64,000 nucleotides of DNA. Origin: Thalassia testudinum. Lineage: Eukaryota > Streptophyta > Magnoliopsida > Alismatales > Hydrocharitaceae. Position numbers and translations under genes: made by a program. Positions 46,701 to 57,989 of the stretch are shown here, one piece after another. The stretch lies in NCBI GenBank assembly GCA_037157565.1, contig JAZHRO010000039.1, forward strand, positions 46,624,001 to 46,688,000, given 5' to 3'. The notes under the pieces were generated by a model, which made no database searches, was not told where the DNA came from, and saw only the letters and a program-made list of their open reading frames with translations. Within the stretch, counting starts at the first letter, position 1. Each line of letters begins with the position of its first letter.

Positions 46701-49700
46701 TGGCCCTATGGCATTCCCTATAACCATGCCATCTCTCTTGAGTCCCCTACGCACATGGCCACCTAGAGAGAGCATGGCGAGGGGATTGAGAGAGCGCATG
46801 AGAGGTGGGGAAGAAGCTTTTTTGAGAACTGCCCGCCAGGGCATGGCAGTTGTTGTGGAGTGGGTTTTCATGTGTCTTTTAGGCATGTGAAAGAGTTACA
46901 AATTACTGAAAATTTTAAAAAATGCATGTTGAATTAGGATAATCTTCAAAAATGCACTCCTTGGGCAATGCTGTCTGCTATGATATTTGGGGCCATGTAA
47001 CTTTGGTTATTCGTGTGCTATATCTTGCCATTTGTACTATAGTTTCTTCTACAATAAATGTTCTGTTTTCCAGGAGCTATTTGACAATAATCGACGTGAT
47101 TTGACGACTGCAATGCTAAAGAGTTATCCTCTACTTCTACGTCGCTATGCTGCTGATAGAGCAAAAATTTCACCTTTGGTGGAGTTGGCTACACTTCTTA
47201 AACTCGAGCTTTACTCTTTAAAGCGACAGGAACAGGTTAACAAGCATCAATATCTTGCTTTTGTTCCTTTCAAAGAAAAACTCTTGCTGTTGCATTTAAT
47301 GCCTTATGCTTTGCTTTCTTTTTTCTGTTGTGATTCAGTAATATTTAGCTAAGTTCATTTCCTTTGGAGTGCTGGATCTCATAGAGATGATTTGATTTGT
47401 CTTTACATGGCTGAAGTGTGGCTTGGTTTTAACAGCCTCCTGTTTATAATAATTAAGGATGGATAGAGCTTAGGCCTAGTTGACTGGAACTTGAACTACT
47501 GTAGCTGTCACCCTTTCTAGTTAGCTTGCCTACCTCCTGCTAAGCCTGGCTAGTTATTGGCTCTGTAGTAAGTACGCCTCTGTCCTCTCATAGCACATAT
47601 TCTCTGTTCCAGCTTTGTTCGGCTGACTTTACTCTCCCCATTCATGTTAGTAGAAAGCAAATTTGTTGGATTGTGTCGTCCTTGGCTGGATTGCATCTAG
47701 GAGGCTCTTGACACCTAGATGTGTGTAAATTAGTTGCATCATGAACATTCACATGCTCCTTGTTTCAGTCCTCTGTTTTCCTTGTATGAGAATCTAAAGC
47801 TTAATGTAAAAAGGGGTCAAATGATCTTGAAGTTCTTGAACTGCATCAGTGCACGTGTGTGCACATGTACATGGATTGTCATACTCAACAACAAAGAGTT
47901 AGAGGACCATCTAAGCAGAAGGGGAACTTGGATCTTCATACATTGGGAGCCTTGATTCTGACAGAAAACAAAAAAAAAAGACCTCTAAGATAGATTTCAA
48001 CCTTAGATGATGTTAGTTCAACCGGAATCCCGAACCTTGTATGAAGGGTTTCAAATGCAATATTGCAACAAAACATGAATCGTGGTGAGATGCTGGACCT
48101 GTCATCTTCAAAATTGTCTGTCATGGAAAGGGATAGTCGCAGAGATAAAATGTGCTGAACGAAAGATTACTTTGCCGAGGACTGGAGCTACCTTGAGCTT
48201 TTCTCTTTCTTTTCCTGGCTGATTCAGATACCTGCCATTGACGACCGTATGCCTGTAACTCTTGTATTTATTGTATTACACTCACAAGTTGAGAGTAGAC
48301 TACCTTAGAATTCTCTCTCATCGATGATCCATTGGAATATCCAATCAACTAACCACTTGACACCATCTGAGTTACCATACTATCTAAGCCTGTTCATGAC
48401 CATAGTGAAAGTCCACTCCATAAATCCTTTTTCACTATGAGGTTCTTCATTTCCTTTTGATGCAGTACCTGATTCAATTTGCTGAACTAGTAGGATTTTT
48501 GCAATGTTTTTTTTTTAATCCAAAATATTAAAGAGGCTTGGACCCAACTTCTATGATATAAAGAGCCATAATTTTAACTATGATTACTCGAGTCACGACT
48601 CAAAAATCAAAGCATCATCATCAGCATACCTAAAAAACTGAATGGGTAACAACAAATCTTAGGAGACTTGTGGCCAAGGATCTGAAATAAGTAATGCCAT
48701 GTCAATGCTATTGACTGCAACTTCAGCCGCTCCACTTCATTCAGCTAAAGCCCCAGATTGTTACATACACAATCTGTTAGAAAGGAAGCTATTGCTATGG
48801 TACCCTACCAAATCAAAGCATTATCTCTGCAGCCAAGTTCTTATTGTTGGGCCTTTGCTTCCTTTTATTTCTTTAATGTATTCTAATTTGCTGCCCTTTG
48901 CTCTTCTTGCTACTAACAACTTTAAACTTCCATGACAACTTCTTGAAATGCTCTTTCTTTATATCATCAGTCTCTTTGATTGTACTTCCCTCTTCTCCCT
49001 GGAATTGATTGCATAAATAGTGTCATAGCATTCATATTTAAGTTTTAAAAACCTACCTCATCACCTAGAAGTGACTCTTTGAACTCACATCCAATATCCA
49101 ATTTGGACTATTAACAACCAAATGACCCTACAAATTTTCATCGCGTATAGCATCTTTCAATCACCTTATAATATCATTGATACCTTTCCTTTCAGAAAAA
49201 AAAAAAAACAAAATGTTATTGTTACCTTTCTCCTCATTCCTACACGTAGATTTACTGAGTTACCCCAAAAATACTAGAATTGAATCATCGGAGAGCTTCT
49301 ACTCCATTCACAGTATGGTAATTAGTGGAATAACATGATTCAGAAAATCACAGATCAACTCTATTGGATAATGGACAGTATTTCACCAAAGGTTCTCATT
49401 TGGGTTGTTGCTATGCATTCTTTTACCTGAAAATGTGAAGGGAAGTATTGCTTGGTCATCTATATGAGCACCCTAATGGGTTGCCTGATGATGTTGGACC
49501 TGAAGGCCATCTAGTGTACCTGCCAGCTTTTGGATATTCCTAGCGAGATCAGAGTATGATAATTTGGCGCTTTATGCCATGGACATATGTGATCAAAGTA
49601 TGACAATTAGGGTTCTTGATGATGATGCCCAATCCGTCGGGGGTGGAAAGATCGAATGGGAAAGATGGAGCAATAAGGTGAATGGTGGGGATTGAGATGC

Positions 49701-52700
49701 TTGGAGGCATTGGTCAGGGATGAGGTTCTCACTCTGGTCATGGCGGTAGTGGGGAGTTATAGGATAATTGATGGCAGCGTGGTGTATTTGCAAGTAAAGT
49801 GGCATCACATGGTATCGGATACCAAGTTTATGGACAGTAGGTTTCTCCCAACTTGCCTCAAGGATAGAACATCTTAGCTGAGGTTAATTCAAGATTTTCC
49901 ATGTCGGTTTAATGCTCTTTCTAGACCAGTTTAGCCCACCTTGTTATCCGGTTGCAAAACTAGTCCTCAGGATTCTTGTGCAAAAAAAAAGAAACGAGTC
50001 CTTAGGATTACAATTCTATGAAGGCAGTCATCCTGGTCATCCTATCAGCTCAAAAGCCTTCATTACTCTCCAGTTTGTGAGTAAAGCATTGTAAGCTCTC
50101 TCCAACACTTGCTTTCTTGCCAGTTCTCTGAATAAAACATCAAGCTCCCCCCGGACATTGCTTGGAAAGGCAGATCATCACTGTGAACAAAGAGAATAAG
50201 AAACAGACATGATCTCCTTGGAATCAGAAACAATGATTGCCGCATTCTTTTGGCAGATGATCCTTCTTCCATTTGTCTATACGTCAGGGAAAGGAAGATC
50301 GATATGCAACCCTGAATCCATACCATTATTCTACTGAGTTAGGAACCCAAGTCTGTGTGAATCTTGTAATCACATCCATTTGCTTAGCGTTGTTGGAGGG
50401 TTATAGTGCTCCCCAGAATGCATACCCTTTTTGAGGACTTGGCCAAATTCTTCCTCTGTGGCAATCATTTCTTCTATCACTTCTCTTTCCTACTCTTACC
50501 CTAGTGGGGGATTTAGTCCATCAAACTGCTTGATTCCCAGGTCCTATACAATGGCAAACATGACAAGGTGAGCTTCTTTGGATTGTAGTTACTTATTCAA
50601 TGGTCTTGATTTGAGACTTCTTTGCCTGTGCACATGCGAAAGTTCTTAACAGTACACCATTTCTTTTCTGCCCCCGAAAGTATATCCCTAGTGCATTATG
50701 CTGTTGAAGTTTGGTTTGATTATAGAAATATGGGATAAAAATGAGGAACCCACATCCATTGAGATCTACAGATTTCATTGCCAAGAGGAATATGATAATT
50801 TATGTTCGATATTGTGACTCATGTACATTGTAAAGCCACATGTCGATGTCCATTTGGCATACCCATGTAATCGCAAAGATGCTGATTCTTCCAACTTATG
50901 CACTTTTTTCCAGCTACATATATAAGAATAAATGTTCCATTTCAAGAACCTTCCTGATTTTCAAAATATAGAAGCATATTTGTGTGGCTATTTGAACATC
51001 AAGAACAGTGCCTCACGGATGTTGGTGATGTTCTTTACTTGTATAGGTTGGAGTGCTATCATGCAACTTAAAACATGGGGGTGATGCAAAATAACATAAT
51101 ATGCAGGAAAGAATAGAAAATGGGATGGGAAGATGGTTTTCTGGTCTTTTTATGGCACATGAAACACAGTACATGTATTGGAACTGGCTTTTCGGGAAGT
51201 GTCTGTGTAATTGGCTCCTTTTTTCCCTTTTCTGTTGGGGTGTGTGTGTGTTTCCCGGAGGGGGGGGACGTTATTGTCGTTGGTTGGTTGGTGTGACTGC
51301 TGCTGCACTGGGAGTTTGTTTATTAGAATCTTACCTTCCTTTTATCTATGATCTGTCACCACTTATAATGTTGGTCATTGGTGTTAATACATTTTGTTCT
51401 ACATAATTTTGGTTTGTGACTTTGTGTATATTCCTGGTGACGCTTCTTTATGTTGTTATTTATCCCTCTTTTCAGAGTTTCAGAGATATTGTAGAACTTA
51501 TTAGTGATTCTTTCTTCAAGCATAATGAGAAGGATGCCTTAAGATCTTGTTTGAAGGCCATCAACTTTTGCTTCACTGATAGTCAGGCTGATCTCCAAGA
51601 TTTCGCATATAACAAATTGAAGGAACTCGAGGATGAGTTGTTGTTCAAGCTCAAGTCTGCAATGAAAGATGTAGCTGTATGCTTGTCTCTGCTCTGAAAT
51701 GTGGATTATTGTGATGTTATAGTTACAGTGCAAGTAGATGTAACTATGAATTTGATGTTACAGATGGGTAATGATGAATATTCTTTATTAGTAAATCTGA
51801 AGCGTTTCTATGAACTACAACTTGTGAAGCATGTTGCTAATGACAGCATCTATGAAAACATGGTTAGCCTTCTCAAAGGCTTAAAAGACTTGGATACTGA
51901 GGTTGGTAGCATTTAATTCGTGTTTTGATAATTCTCAAAGAATACAGCTTTGTTTCCACAAGTCATTGTCTAAAATGCTTCTGTTCTTTTTGTATAGCAG
52001 GTTCTCTCTTTTCTTCTCTTGAACATGTATTTGCATGTATTGTGGTGCTTGCTGTCACTTCACAGTGACAATCCAAATGAAGCTTTTGTTGCTGCATTAA
52101 TGTTCAAGCGGAATACTTTGTTTGAGCAACTTGAGCAGATATTGAACTCTCTTCAAGCGTATCAGGAGGGGAAAAAAGGAACTGCACTGGCATCTCGGGT
52201 TTGTCTTATAAGATAGCCCTTTGACCTGTATACTGTCAAGTAGGATTGTTTATCTAGTTCCGTAAGGAATTCCATCTTTGGATTTTTATTGTGTTTTAGG
52301 TGTGTATCATACTTGCAGAAATGTGGTGCATGTTCAAAAAAACAAGTAATTCTACCAGTAAGTTAGAAAGTTTAGGTTATGTTCCCAACATATCTACCAT
52401 GCAAAAGTTTTGGAGGCTTTGTGAACTTCAGCTCAGCAAATCAGGTAATTTTCTGTTTTTTATGTTACCACATGAATATGAAGGCTTCGAATGTATGTGA
52501 TGTTTTATTTGGGAATTCGTAGATGAAACTGAAGATGAAGATGCAAATGAAGACTACATTGAAGATACGAATAGGAATGCTGTCCTGATTGCTGCTATAA
52601 AACTGGTTACTAGTGAAGCAGTTCCCAAGGTACAGTTGCGGAGTAGTCTGCCAATGTATTTTCTGAATATATGAGTGGAGAATTCCATGCAATTAGTTTA

Positions 52701-55108
52701 TTTTCAAATGTATCTTTTTGCTCATTGCGATAGCACTTGCAATTTTTCTTTTAAAATTCTGAAGTGAATATCTTTTTTTTTATGGCCGATAACGGTGTGA
52801 ATATGTTCGAACTATAGTATGATGACTCATATATATGATTTTGGTCATTAGAAGATCTTTTTGGTGGCTTGGTATGTATGAGAAAGATAAGAACCATCAT
52901 CAGACTAGTAGGGTGTGGCACCTATAAGCTAAAATGGGAATTGAATGAAGTCTGGAGAGAATAGAAGGCTTTTTTTTTTTTAAGTAATGGATGACCCTTT
53001 GATGGTCCAAGGTGGGAGAATATGGAATATGAACTCTTAAAATAGAGCTGGAAGAATGTCGAGATTTATGGGATGGAAATTACAACTGACAATCTATGTC
53101 TTTTGGATTGAGGACATCCTTCTATTTGGGCAAGATGGGGTGGTTCGGGCTTCTATTGACGGAGGCTGATGGTAGTATGGTACACCACAGGTAGGAGGGT
53201 CCTCACTGGTGAAAGATTGGAGACAGGAGTTGTTGTCGAGGTGAGGAGCTTGTCACGGGCCTCGTTGTTTCCATTGCTCTTGTCATGGGCATCGGGCTAG
53301 TCAGTGTCAAAATGCTGTCTGTTGTCTTCATTGTGGCACTTTGGGTCATTGGAGGATGCATGCTTGAGTGCGGTGTCTCATGGTGGTGCTAGGAGCGTAG
53401 ACACCTTTCAGGTATTGATTTGATTTTCACAGGTTCCTTTGTACATTGGGTTAAGCAGGTTTTGGCACCATGATCAAAGTGTCAAAAGAGCAATGCAAGT
53501 GTTAACTGCATCAATTTTGGTTCATTGCTACCTTATCAATGGACATGTTGTCTAGATATAGATGGATTTGAAGCTGATTTCACAGTAAGGGACAGCCTAA
53601 AAATGCCTTTGTGGTGAAGGGATGGGGTTAGGTTACTTGTTGAGAGACTGCCAGTTCTTTTTGGTCAGTGAAGTAGCCTTTCGAGAGCCATTTCTTTTTT
53701 ATTATTATTATTTTGAAGTAGATGCACCTCACCGAAATGTATCACTCCTATTGTCTCCTGGGAATTCATACATCTTTTGCTGTATGTGGAGCCTGGAAGA
53801 TACTGATCACCAATTTTTTATATGCTCTATTAATAGAGAGGTTTGGGAGCAAATTTTTGTTGATTGAGTAGATCACTCTTCTGAGAATCAGTTTTGGGAT
53901 TTTTCCATAAGACAAAAAGGTGTAGTTGTCATATTTCTTTGAGATCAAAGTTGGATGGGGCATGTATCTTAGGCAAGTGTTGTAGCTGGAGAGAAGCATG
54001 TTACTTTGATGGGCTTACAGGCTTATATTGAAGACTCTGTGATATCAGTAAAGGCACTCATGAAGGCTTTCCTTAGTAAACCATAAAAGGTTTGAAGTAA
54101 TAGCATCATGGGTGGGCTTCCTGTCCAAAAAAAAATTATAAATGGACTACAGATATCGAGCAATTGTCCTTCCATTCAAAAGAACAAATAATCTAGCTGT
54201 TCTGGAGATTATTGTGGATGATAACCTAAGGCAACATTCAAGATCCATGTAGGCAATACACTTGGCATGTGGAAAGTTTTGGTTGATATTCTGTGGTAGT
54301 ATTATTCATTTCTGATTACTCATATCTAGTCATCTTCAAATTCAAAGCTACATGCATGACCTGTACTGACTGTTCCCCTGTTTTTGATTGATGGGACAAC
54401 TAGACAATAGTTTACCATTGAAAAATACCTCAATACTACATAATGTCTTTGAGTCTGACTTGAAGCACTGGCGCATATGTGATTTGGTGTAGGTAGGTAT
54501 GCTCCGTAATGTTATTTGCTATCTTTTAGCTAGTTCTTGCATGAAATGGCTGTTTAGGGCTTTGAACATGCTTGTTAAATATTTTAAGAGTAAGGTGGCA
54601 AATGAACCTCCATGAGCCACTTAAATTCATCAAGGAAAGCTACTATTGCCTATGTGGTAGTTGTGGCTACACCCTTGCCACTTTGGGTTGTCAACTTTGC
54701 TAAACCACCAGGCACACCTTTATGTCCTCCAAATTATGTTGGTCAACTATACTAAACTTTATGAAGCCATATTAAATTGTTACTTGTTTCTTGAGTAATT
54801 ACAACCCATCTTCTAGTCTTGCCATAGATATCAATCTGCAGGTAAGATGCAGCTGTTATTTTAAATTATTGTTGGCTTTCTGAGCAGTTAATACTGCTAG
54901 AAGCGCTACTGTTATTTTGGATATGTTGAGTATATATTAGCAGGAAATAACGACAAGACTGTTGCAGGTTTATCTTGGTCCAGAAATCATCTCTCATTTT
55001 GTAATGCATGGGCCAAGTGTTGCTGAGTTGATCAAGCATCTTATTACTTTCATAAAGAAGAATGCCGATGATGATATTCCTAGTATCTTTCTGGAGTCAC
55101 TAAAAAGG
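33792..55108 (+). CDS. SCC3: Cohesin subunit SCC3 (STAG/stromalin), exons 1-18, 3' end missing
   Basis: SCC3 binds the kleisin of the SMC1-SMC3 ring and is needed for sister-chromatid cohesion in mitosis and meiosis. Exons: 33792-33851, 33948-34095, 35359-35471, 35560-35652, 35805-35968, 36110-36346, 36691-36835, 36960-37138, 37230-37375, 37443-37567, 37709-37882, 47074-47235, 51476-51676, 51764-51901, 52001-52198, 52300-52444, 52523-52629, 54968-55108. All introns have GT-AG ends and phases agree, giving 892 unbroken residues. An acidic/basic N-terminal tail is followed by the STAG domain (about residues 150-265), the stromalin conservative domain (HRYRDVDPDIR at about 275) and HEAT-type helices up to FLESLKR. 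The start is the first ATG, in good context (GCAATGG). Family proteins are about 1,100 residues, so about 200 are missing on the right; intron 18 is still open at the window end. Regulation by E2F is suggested by two sites upstream. Confidence 0.92.
34212..34453. mobile_element. Possible MITE in SCC3 intron 2
   Basis: The left end CTTGTTTGGTAATTGGGATA and the right end (reverse complement CTGTTTGGTAAGCAGAGGGA) share a short TTTGGTAA-type inverted repeat about 240 bp apart. GGGTTATCC/GGATAACCC blocks inside add more symmetry. No clear target duplication was found. Confidence 0.4.
35359..37882 (+). CDS. SCC3: SCC3 exons 3-11: STAG and stromalin domains
   Basis: Nine closely spaced exons code residues 70-528. 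They include VIKYNGKLIPLAVKLWVERY (exon 3), FKENLAILWESLVLECQNGP and CTPPRVYRQVASMVGLQL (STAG, exons 5-6, the Cys codon split by intron 5), LFMHRYRDVDPDIRMSCIKA (exon 7), LYDLLIDEPPMIRRAIGELV (exon 9) and DDVWDDMNAMKDWKCIISML (exons 10-11). These are the best conserved parts of the family and fix the identity. Introns here are short (67-344 bp). Confidence 0.93.
37883..38350 (+). other. SCC3 intron 11, left part
   Basis: This is the start of a 9.2 kb intron (37883-47073). The GTATCC donor follows codon KAQK and the frame resumes at 47074 with ELFDNNRRD, as expected for the family. Nothing coding is recognised; a short frame near 38,007-38,090 has no family counterpart. Confidence 0.7.
38352..39985 (-). 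mobile_element. LINE (L1-type) fragment, antisense in intron 11
   Basis: On the - strand TWNVKGLNNPSRRVALKGYF followed by VLFLQETKL is the start of an L1-type ORF2 endonuclease (EEP fold, catalytic N and E visible). Upstream on the - strand is a decayed region to about 39,930 that could be ORF1. Only the first ~75 residues of ORF2 remain; a run of T at 38,352-38,363 (A on the - strand) may be its poly(A) tail after an internal deletion. The endonuclease is sure; the outer borders are not. Confidence 0.65.
40700..40865 (-). repeat. tRNA-derived SINE-like element in intron 11
   Basis: On the - strand TGGCCCAATGGATAAGG (40847-40831) matches a pol III A box of tRNA-Arg type, and AAGTTCAACCCC (40804-40793) resembles a B box at about tRNA spacing. 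No anticodon arm can be folded with confidence, so it is taken as a SINE head and not a tRNA gene. The 3' end is undefined. Confidence 0.45.
40866..41769. other. Intron 11, unassigned middle part
   Basis: No coding signal is seen. A CTNGT/AGTC-rich stretch with repeated TGGGAC and GGTCAGAT-like words (about 40,930-41,230) may be another decayed repeat, but no family could be named. Confidence 0.35.
41770..43158 (+). mobile_element. LINE ORF2 C-terminal remnant in intron 11
   Basis: On the + strand NPAGWRARLLSKGARLVLLK then TSISVFHMIAFVMPAKV is the end of a plant LINE reverse transcriptase (SGWKAKLLSxGGRLxLI). Further on, STCSFCEVADEDADHLVFLG is the zinc-finger module (zf-RVT) that follows RT in such LINEs. 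Frames change often and stops are many. It ends in an AATAAAATTG...CTAAAAAAATT tail near 43,145. The 28-G run at 42378-42405 lies inside. Confidence 0.7.
42378..42405 (+). repeat. Uninterrupted run of 28 G
   Basis: Counted directly. Such a run can form a G-quadruplex on the coding strand of SCC3 pre-mRNA, and is also a classic place for assembly error. It lies in LINE-derived DNA of intron 11. Confidence 0.85.
43419..44104 (+). repeat. 5' LTR of the gag-only element
   Basis: 686 bp. It contains a TATTTAAAG motif (43681-43689), a CT microsatellite of about 20 units (43750-43791) and a GATGTC/GACATC pair 20 bp apart (43983 and 44003) near the 3' end. Confidence 0.85.
44105..44117 (+). other. 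Primer-binding site, initiator tRNA-Met
   Basis: TGGTATCAGAGCC follows the LTR with no spacer and is a perfect complement to the plant initiator tRNA-Met 3' end. Confidence 0.9.
44245..45251 (+). pseudogene. Copia-type gag of the gag-only element (decayed)
   Basis: The frame starts at ATG 44245 (MTVGDAMLDPGESKVV) and includes SGTANYILWARAFRIFIGG, KYYEKMEALFEELEIYEPLY and FLSGLNSRYQVTRDQILASK, the capsid wording of copia gag. The knuckle reads CX2CX4HX4C (HCGQNNHPQDKC) with a TAA just after its first Cys. Further in-frame stops are at 44374, 44398, 44530 and 44602, several of them CAG-to-TAG type, and there is a frameshift near 45,045. The tail ends at 45,251, about 50 bp before the 3' LTR, which leaves no room for pol. 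Confidence 0.8.
45304..45950 (+). repeat. 3' LTR of the gag-only element
   Basis: 647 bp, TGTGGGGATCAG...CTCTACA. It lacks the long CT run of its partner. It carries a 23-bp perfect palindrome at 45323-45345 containing two CACGTG G-boxes, and a GACGTC/GATGTC pair 20 bp apart (45829 and 45849). Confidence 0.85.
45956..47073 (+). other. SCC3 intron 11, right part
   Basis: No recognised coding region. At 46,110-46,290 palindromic GGGATATATCCC-like words at both sides suggest an old MITE; ends are unclear. A low-complexity TTCACCTTCTC-rich stretch follows (46,450-46,900), with open frames on both strands but no motif. The intron ends with a TTTTCCAG acceptor. Confidence 0.4.
47074..47235 (+). 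CDS. SCC3: SCC3 exon 12
   Basis: It codes residues 529-582: ELFDNNRRDLTTAMLKSYPL, RYAADRAKISPLVELATLLK and LELYSLKRQEQ. The family reads straight from the KAQ of exon 11 into this exon, which confirms that the 9.2 kb between them is intron. Phase 0 at both ends. Confidence 0.93.
47236..51475 (+). other. SCC3 intron 12 (4.2 kb)
   Basis: GT-AG ends. No transposon could be named. Short homopolymers (A runs at about 47,970 and 49,199) and decayed frames only. Confidence 0.6.
51476..52629 (+). CDS. SCC3: SCC3 exons 13-17: helical-repeat region
   Basis: Five exons code residues 583-845: SFRDIVELISDSFFKHNEKD, GNDEYSLLVNLKRFYELQLV, VLSFLLLNMYLHVLWCLLSL, ILAEMWCMFKKTSNSTSKLE, and an acidic DETEDEDANEDYIED segment that is characteristic of plant SCC3. 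Phases agree across all joins. Introns are 78-101 bp. Confidence 0.93.
52630..54967 (+). other. SCC3 intron 17 (2.3 kb)
   Basis: GT-AG ends. Non-coding; GGTTGG/TGGTGG-rich patches (about 53,100-53,420) look like decayed repeat, but nothing can be named. Confidence 0.55.
54968..55108 (+). CDS. SCC3: SCC3 exon 18
   Basis: It codes residues 846-892: VYLGPEIISHFVMHGPSVAE, then a helical stretch ending in DIPSIFLESLKR. Donor GTGAGA. No following exon was found up to 64000; the next expected segment (AYHRY-like) was looked for and not seen. Confidence 0.9.
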
Positions 55109-55799
55109 GTGAGACTATATACTATTTTTGCTCTGACTGCATTGGAAATTAATCTCTGGTATTTTGTTCTTTTTGCCCCCTCAATTTCTTGGGTATTTTT
55201 TGGTTGGAGGGATGTGGATTGAGATAGGTGTGAAATCAATGAATAAGTTTAAGATGGTATTTTGTTTAAGAGATAACATGTAATTATGGTTTGACTGATT
55301 GTACTGTGTGTCTTGTCAAAGTGAAAAAAAAAAGGTATACTTAACTTGACATCAAGGAATAAATGCAGGGGCTAACTTGATTCCACCTTTGAGTTGGAAT
55401 AGCTATAACCCAGAATAAAGATGCTTATTCCAGGTTGACTTTAATCTGGGATAAGTTTTCCCAAATGTGGAATGAATCAGTTTACTCCTGAATCCAAACA
55501 ATCACATAGGCTTCTCTGAGGATGGAATTGGTTTAGCTGCCTCCTATTTTCTTGCACTTCCTGCGGTTGCTCTTTGTTGTGATTATTGGCCAGAACTCAT
55601 ATGCAATGCCCCAAGATCAGGGGTTCACTCAAGATCCTTTTTTTTGTTTTAAACTTGAGATTCTTTAAAAAAAAAATTCACTTGGGATGTAAAATATACA
55701 AGCGGCTAGTGGAAACATGGGCAGTGATCATTCATAGGTTTGTGAGGTGTAAAGCATATTTCAATCTACAACACACTAGGTAGTATTTTATAAGAGTAT

Positions 55800-57881
55800 T
55801 GTTAAATAATATGAATACGTGGAAGTATAATAGCAAGATATCAAAACAATGCAATAAGAAATACTTGAGTTTACGTGAAAATCTCACTCACAAAGAGTAA
55901 GGAGAAAATCATGGGAGGTCCTGACAGGGCAAGATATTTCTATTTTTCTCAAAGATAAATGAGAGTATAATAGCTTATTTATAGGCTCCCATACATCATG
56001 CATTCCTTCGTTCCACTATATGGTACTAAATGTATCACTCTAATAAACATCTCTCAACACTCCCCCTTAAATTGGAGTATGAAATGCTCAACCTGCACAA
56101 GAGATATTTCCACTTTACAAAGTAAAAAATAGAACACAAATAAAATGATGTTGCTGGGTCACGACTTCCTTATGCTTCTTGTGTTATCGTCGCCTTTGCA
56201 TCCTCAACTGGTGTTGTCGGATCACGGCTGTCTTGTGTTGCTAGCTTTTTGCATCTTCAACTGTCTTGTAGATGGGTGTAGGTAGGAGTCAAGAGATGAG
56301 TCGTAGACAATTGATTTGGTGTTGGTGCCATCCCATTCAAGAACTTTGAAGAGTTGCCCCCCTTCATGGGGACAAAGTGACTGGGTCCTTTCTACATGGA
56401 AACTCAAAGAAAGAGATCTCTCCTTTGGAGACTGAAAATAGTGGTCCTCTTCTCAAGGGACCATCAATGAGAGTTTCTCTTAGGTGAAGGCCTCAAAGAA
56501 AGAGTTTCTCCTGGAATTACAAATTAAGCTCTTATACTCCTCCTTTCTCCCATACTTGTATGGAAGAAGAAATAAACATAGAGAGAAAATAGAATATAGA
56601 GGATCTCCTCCCTTCATATCATCATCATTTTTTATTTATTTTTCCTTGTCTCTTCTTTTTTTCTGATTTTTTTTTAAAATATTTCTCCCCTTTTTCTCTT
56701 TCCCCCCCTTTTTGTTCTTTTCTCCATTTTTTTGTCATGTTTTTTTTTTTCTTTCTTGCCCCTTTTTCTTTGCAAAGCTAAGAAGAGGCCCAAAAATGAG
56801 CCTAAAAGGAAAGACATTGAAACTAAAGGGAAAATGATGTAAAACAAATACTAAAAAAAATATCTCTTGGGTTCAAAAGAACCTAAAAGACTCTTTGGTG
56901 GTGCTGCTTTGTCACTTTGACTTCATTATCGCCTTCTTCCTAAACGAGATCGACGCAACCGATCTTCACATGAGATTGTGATTGCGAGATTGACACCACG
57001 AATGGTGCGTGAGCCTACTGTAGAGATCGCACGTGCTCCTCCGATTTCTTCTCTTCTCCGGTTCTTATTTGGCCATTATTATTGGGGTGACTCACGATGA
57101 TGATGTGGTTGCTGATGCCTTGCAACCAATGCCATCGTCATCACCATTGCTGCTCTTCATTGACCACTTCCTCCTCGCTCCAACGACCAGACTCGCCTTC
57201 TTTCCGATTTCACTCTTCAACCCTTGCTACCATTGAATGCCACTTACAGCGGCTCCGATCTCGAGCGTCACCAGCAGTCGATCAACGTAGAGCTGCTTAG
57301 TCAATCTCTTTTTCTGTCTTCTTCCTTGCACGTGACTCCTCCGACCAGGAGTGAACTGCTCTAAGCAGGGTGATGCCACCACCTAAGGTAGCAGCAGCAT
57401 TGGCTCCTGCTTTGTCTTCTTTTTTTCTATGTACGCCACCTCACCTACGCCATCGAGCACGTTGTTTCATCAACAGTGGTTGGAGTCACCTCAAATCTTT
57501 CTCCTCATGGCATGCCTCATGATGACCTCTTCAAACTCGAATAGATCTTCACGAAAAAATATAATCTTTAGAAAAAGACAATTCAAAAAATAATCCAATA
57601 ATGATTTGCCCTGATACAATGTTAAATAATATAAATATGTGGAAGCATAATAACAAGATATCAAAACAACACAATAAGAAACATTTGGGCTTATGTGGAA
57701 ATCCCACTTACAAAGAGCAGAGAGAACCACGGGAGAAGGCCTTGACAAGGCGAGATATTTCTATTCTTCTCAAAGATAAATGAGATGGTAAATGGCCGAT
57801 TTATAGGCTCCTACACATCACACATTCCTTTACTCCAACATGTGGTACTAAACGTACCATTCTAGTAAACACCTCTCAACA
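55800..57881 (-). mobile_element. Pol-less copia-derived LTR element 1, in SCC3 intron 18
   Basis: LTRs of about 260 bp lie at 55800-56059 and 57620-57881 (TGTTAAATAATAT...CTCTCAACA). On the - strand a primer-site-like TTGTATCAGGGC (57619-57608, two mismatches to the tRNA-Met complement) adjoins the right LTR, and a purine tract AAGGGGGAG adjoins the left one, so it runs on the - strand. The flanks AGTAT and ATTAT match at 4 of 5. The 1.56 kb interior has no recognisable gag or pol and contains long pyrimidine tracts (56,640-56,760). Confidence 0.75.
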
Positions 57882-57989
57882 ATTATGACATACGCACTTG
57901 CTAAAGATCATGAGATGGGTGTATTAGCTGGAAGACATTCCAACATGTATAGAAACTCTTGAGCAAAAATAAAAACATCCCATACCATC

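Noticed and set aside
46381..46900. Protein gene on the - strand (83 codons)
   Set aside because: Intronic, low complexity, no recognisable motif and no conserved frame.
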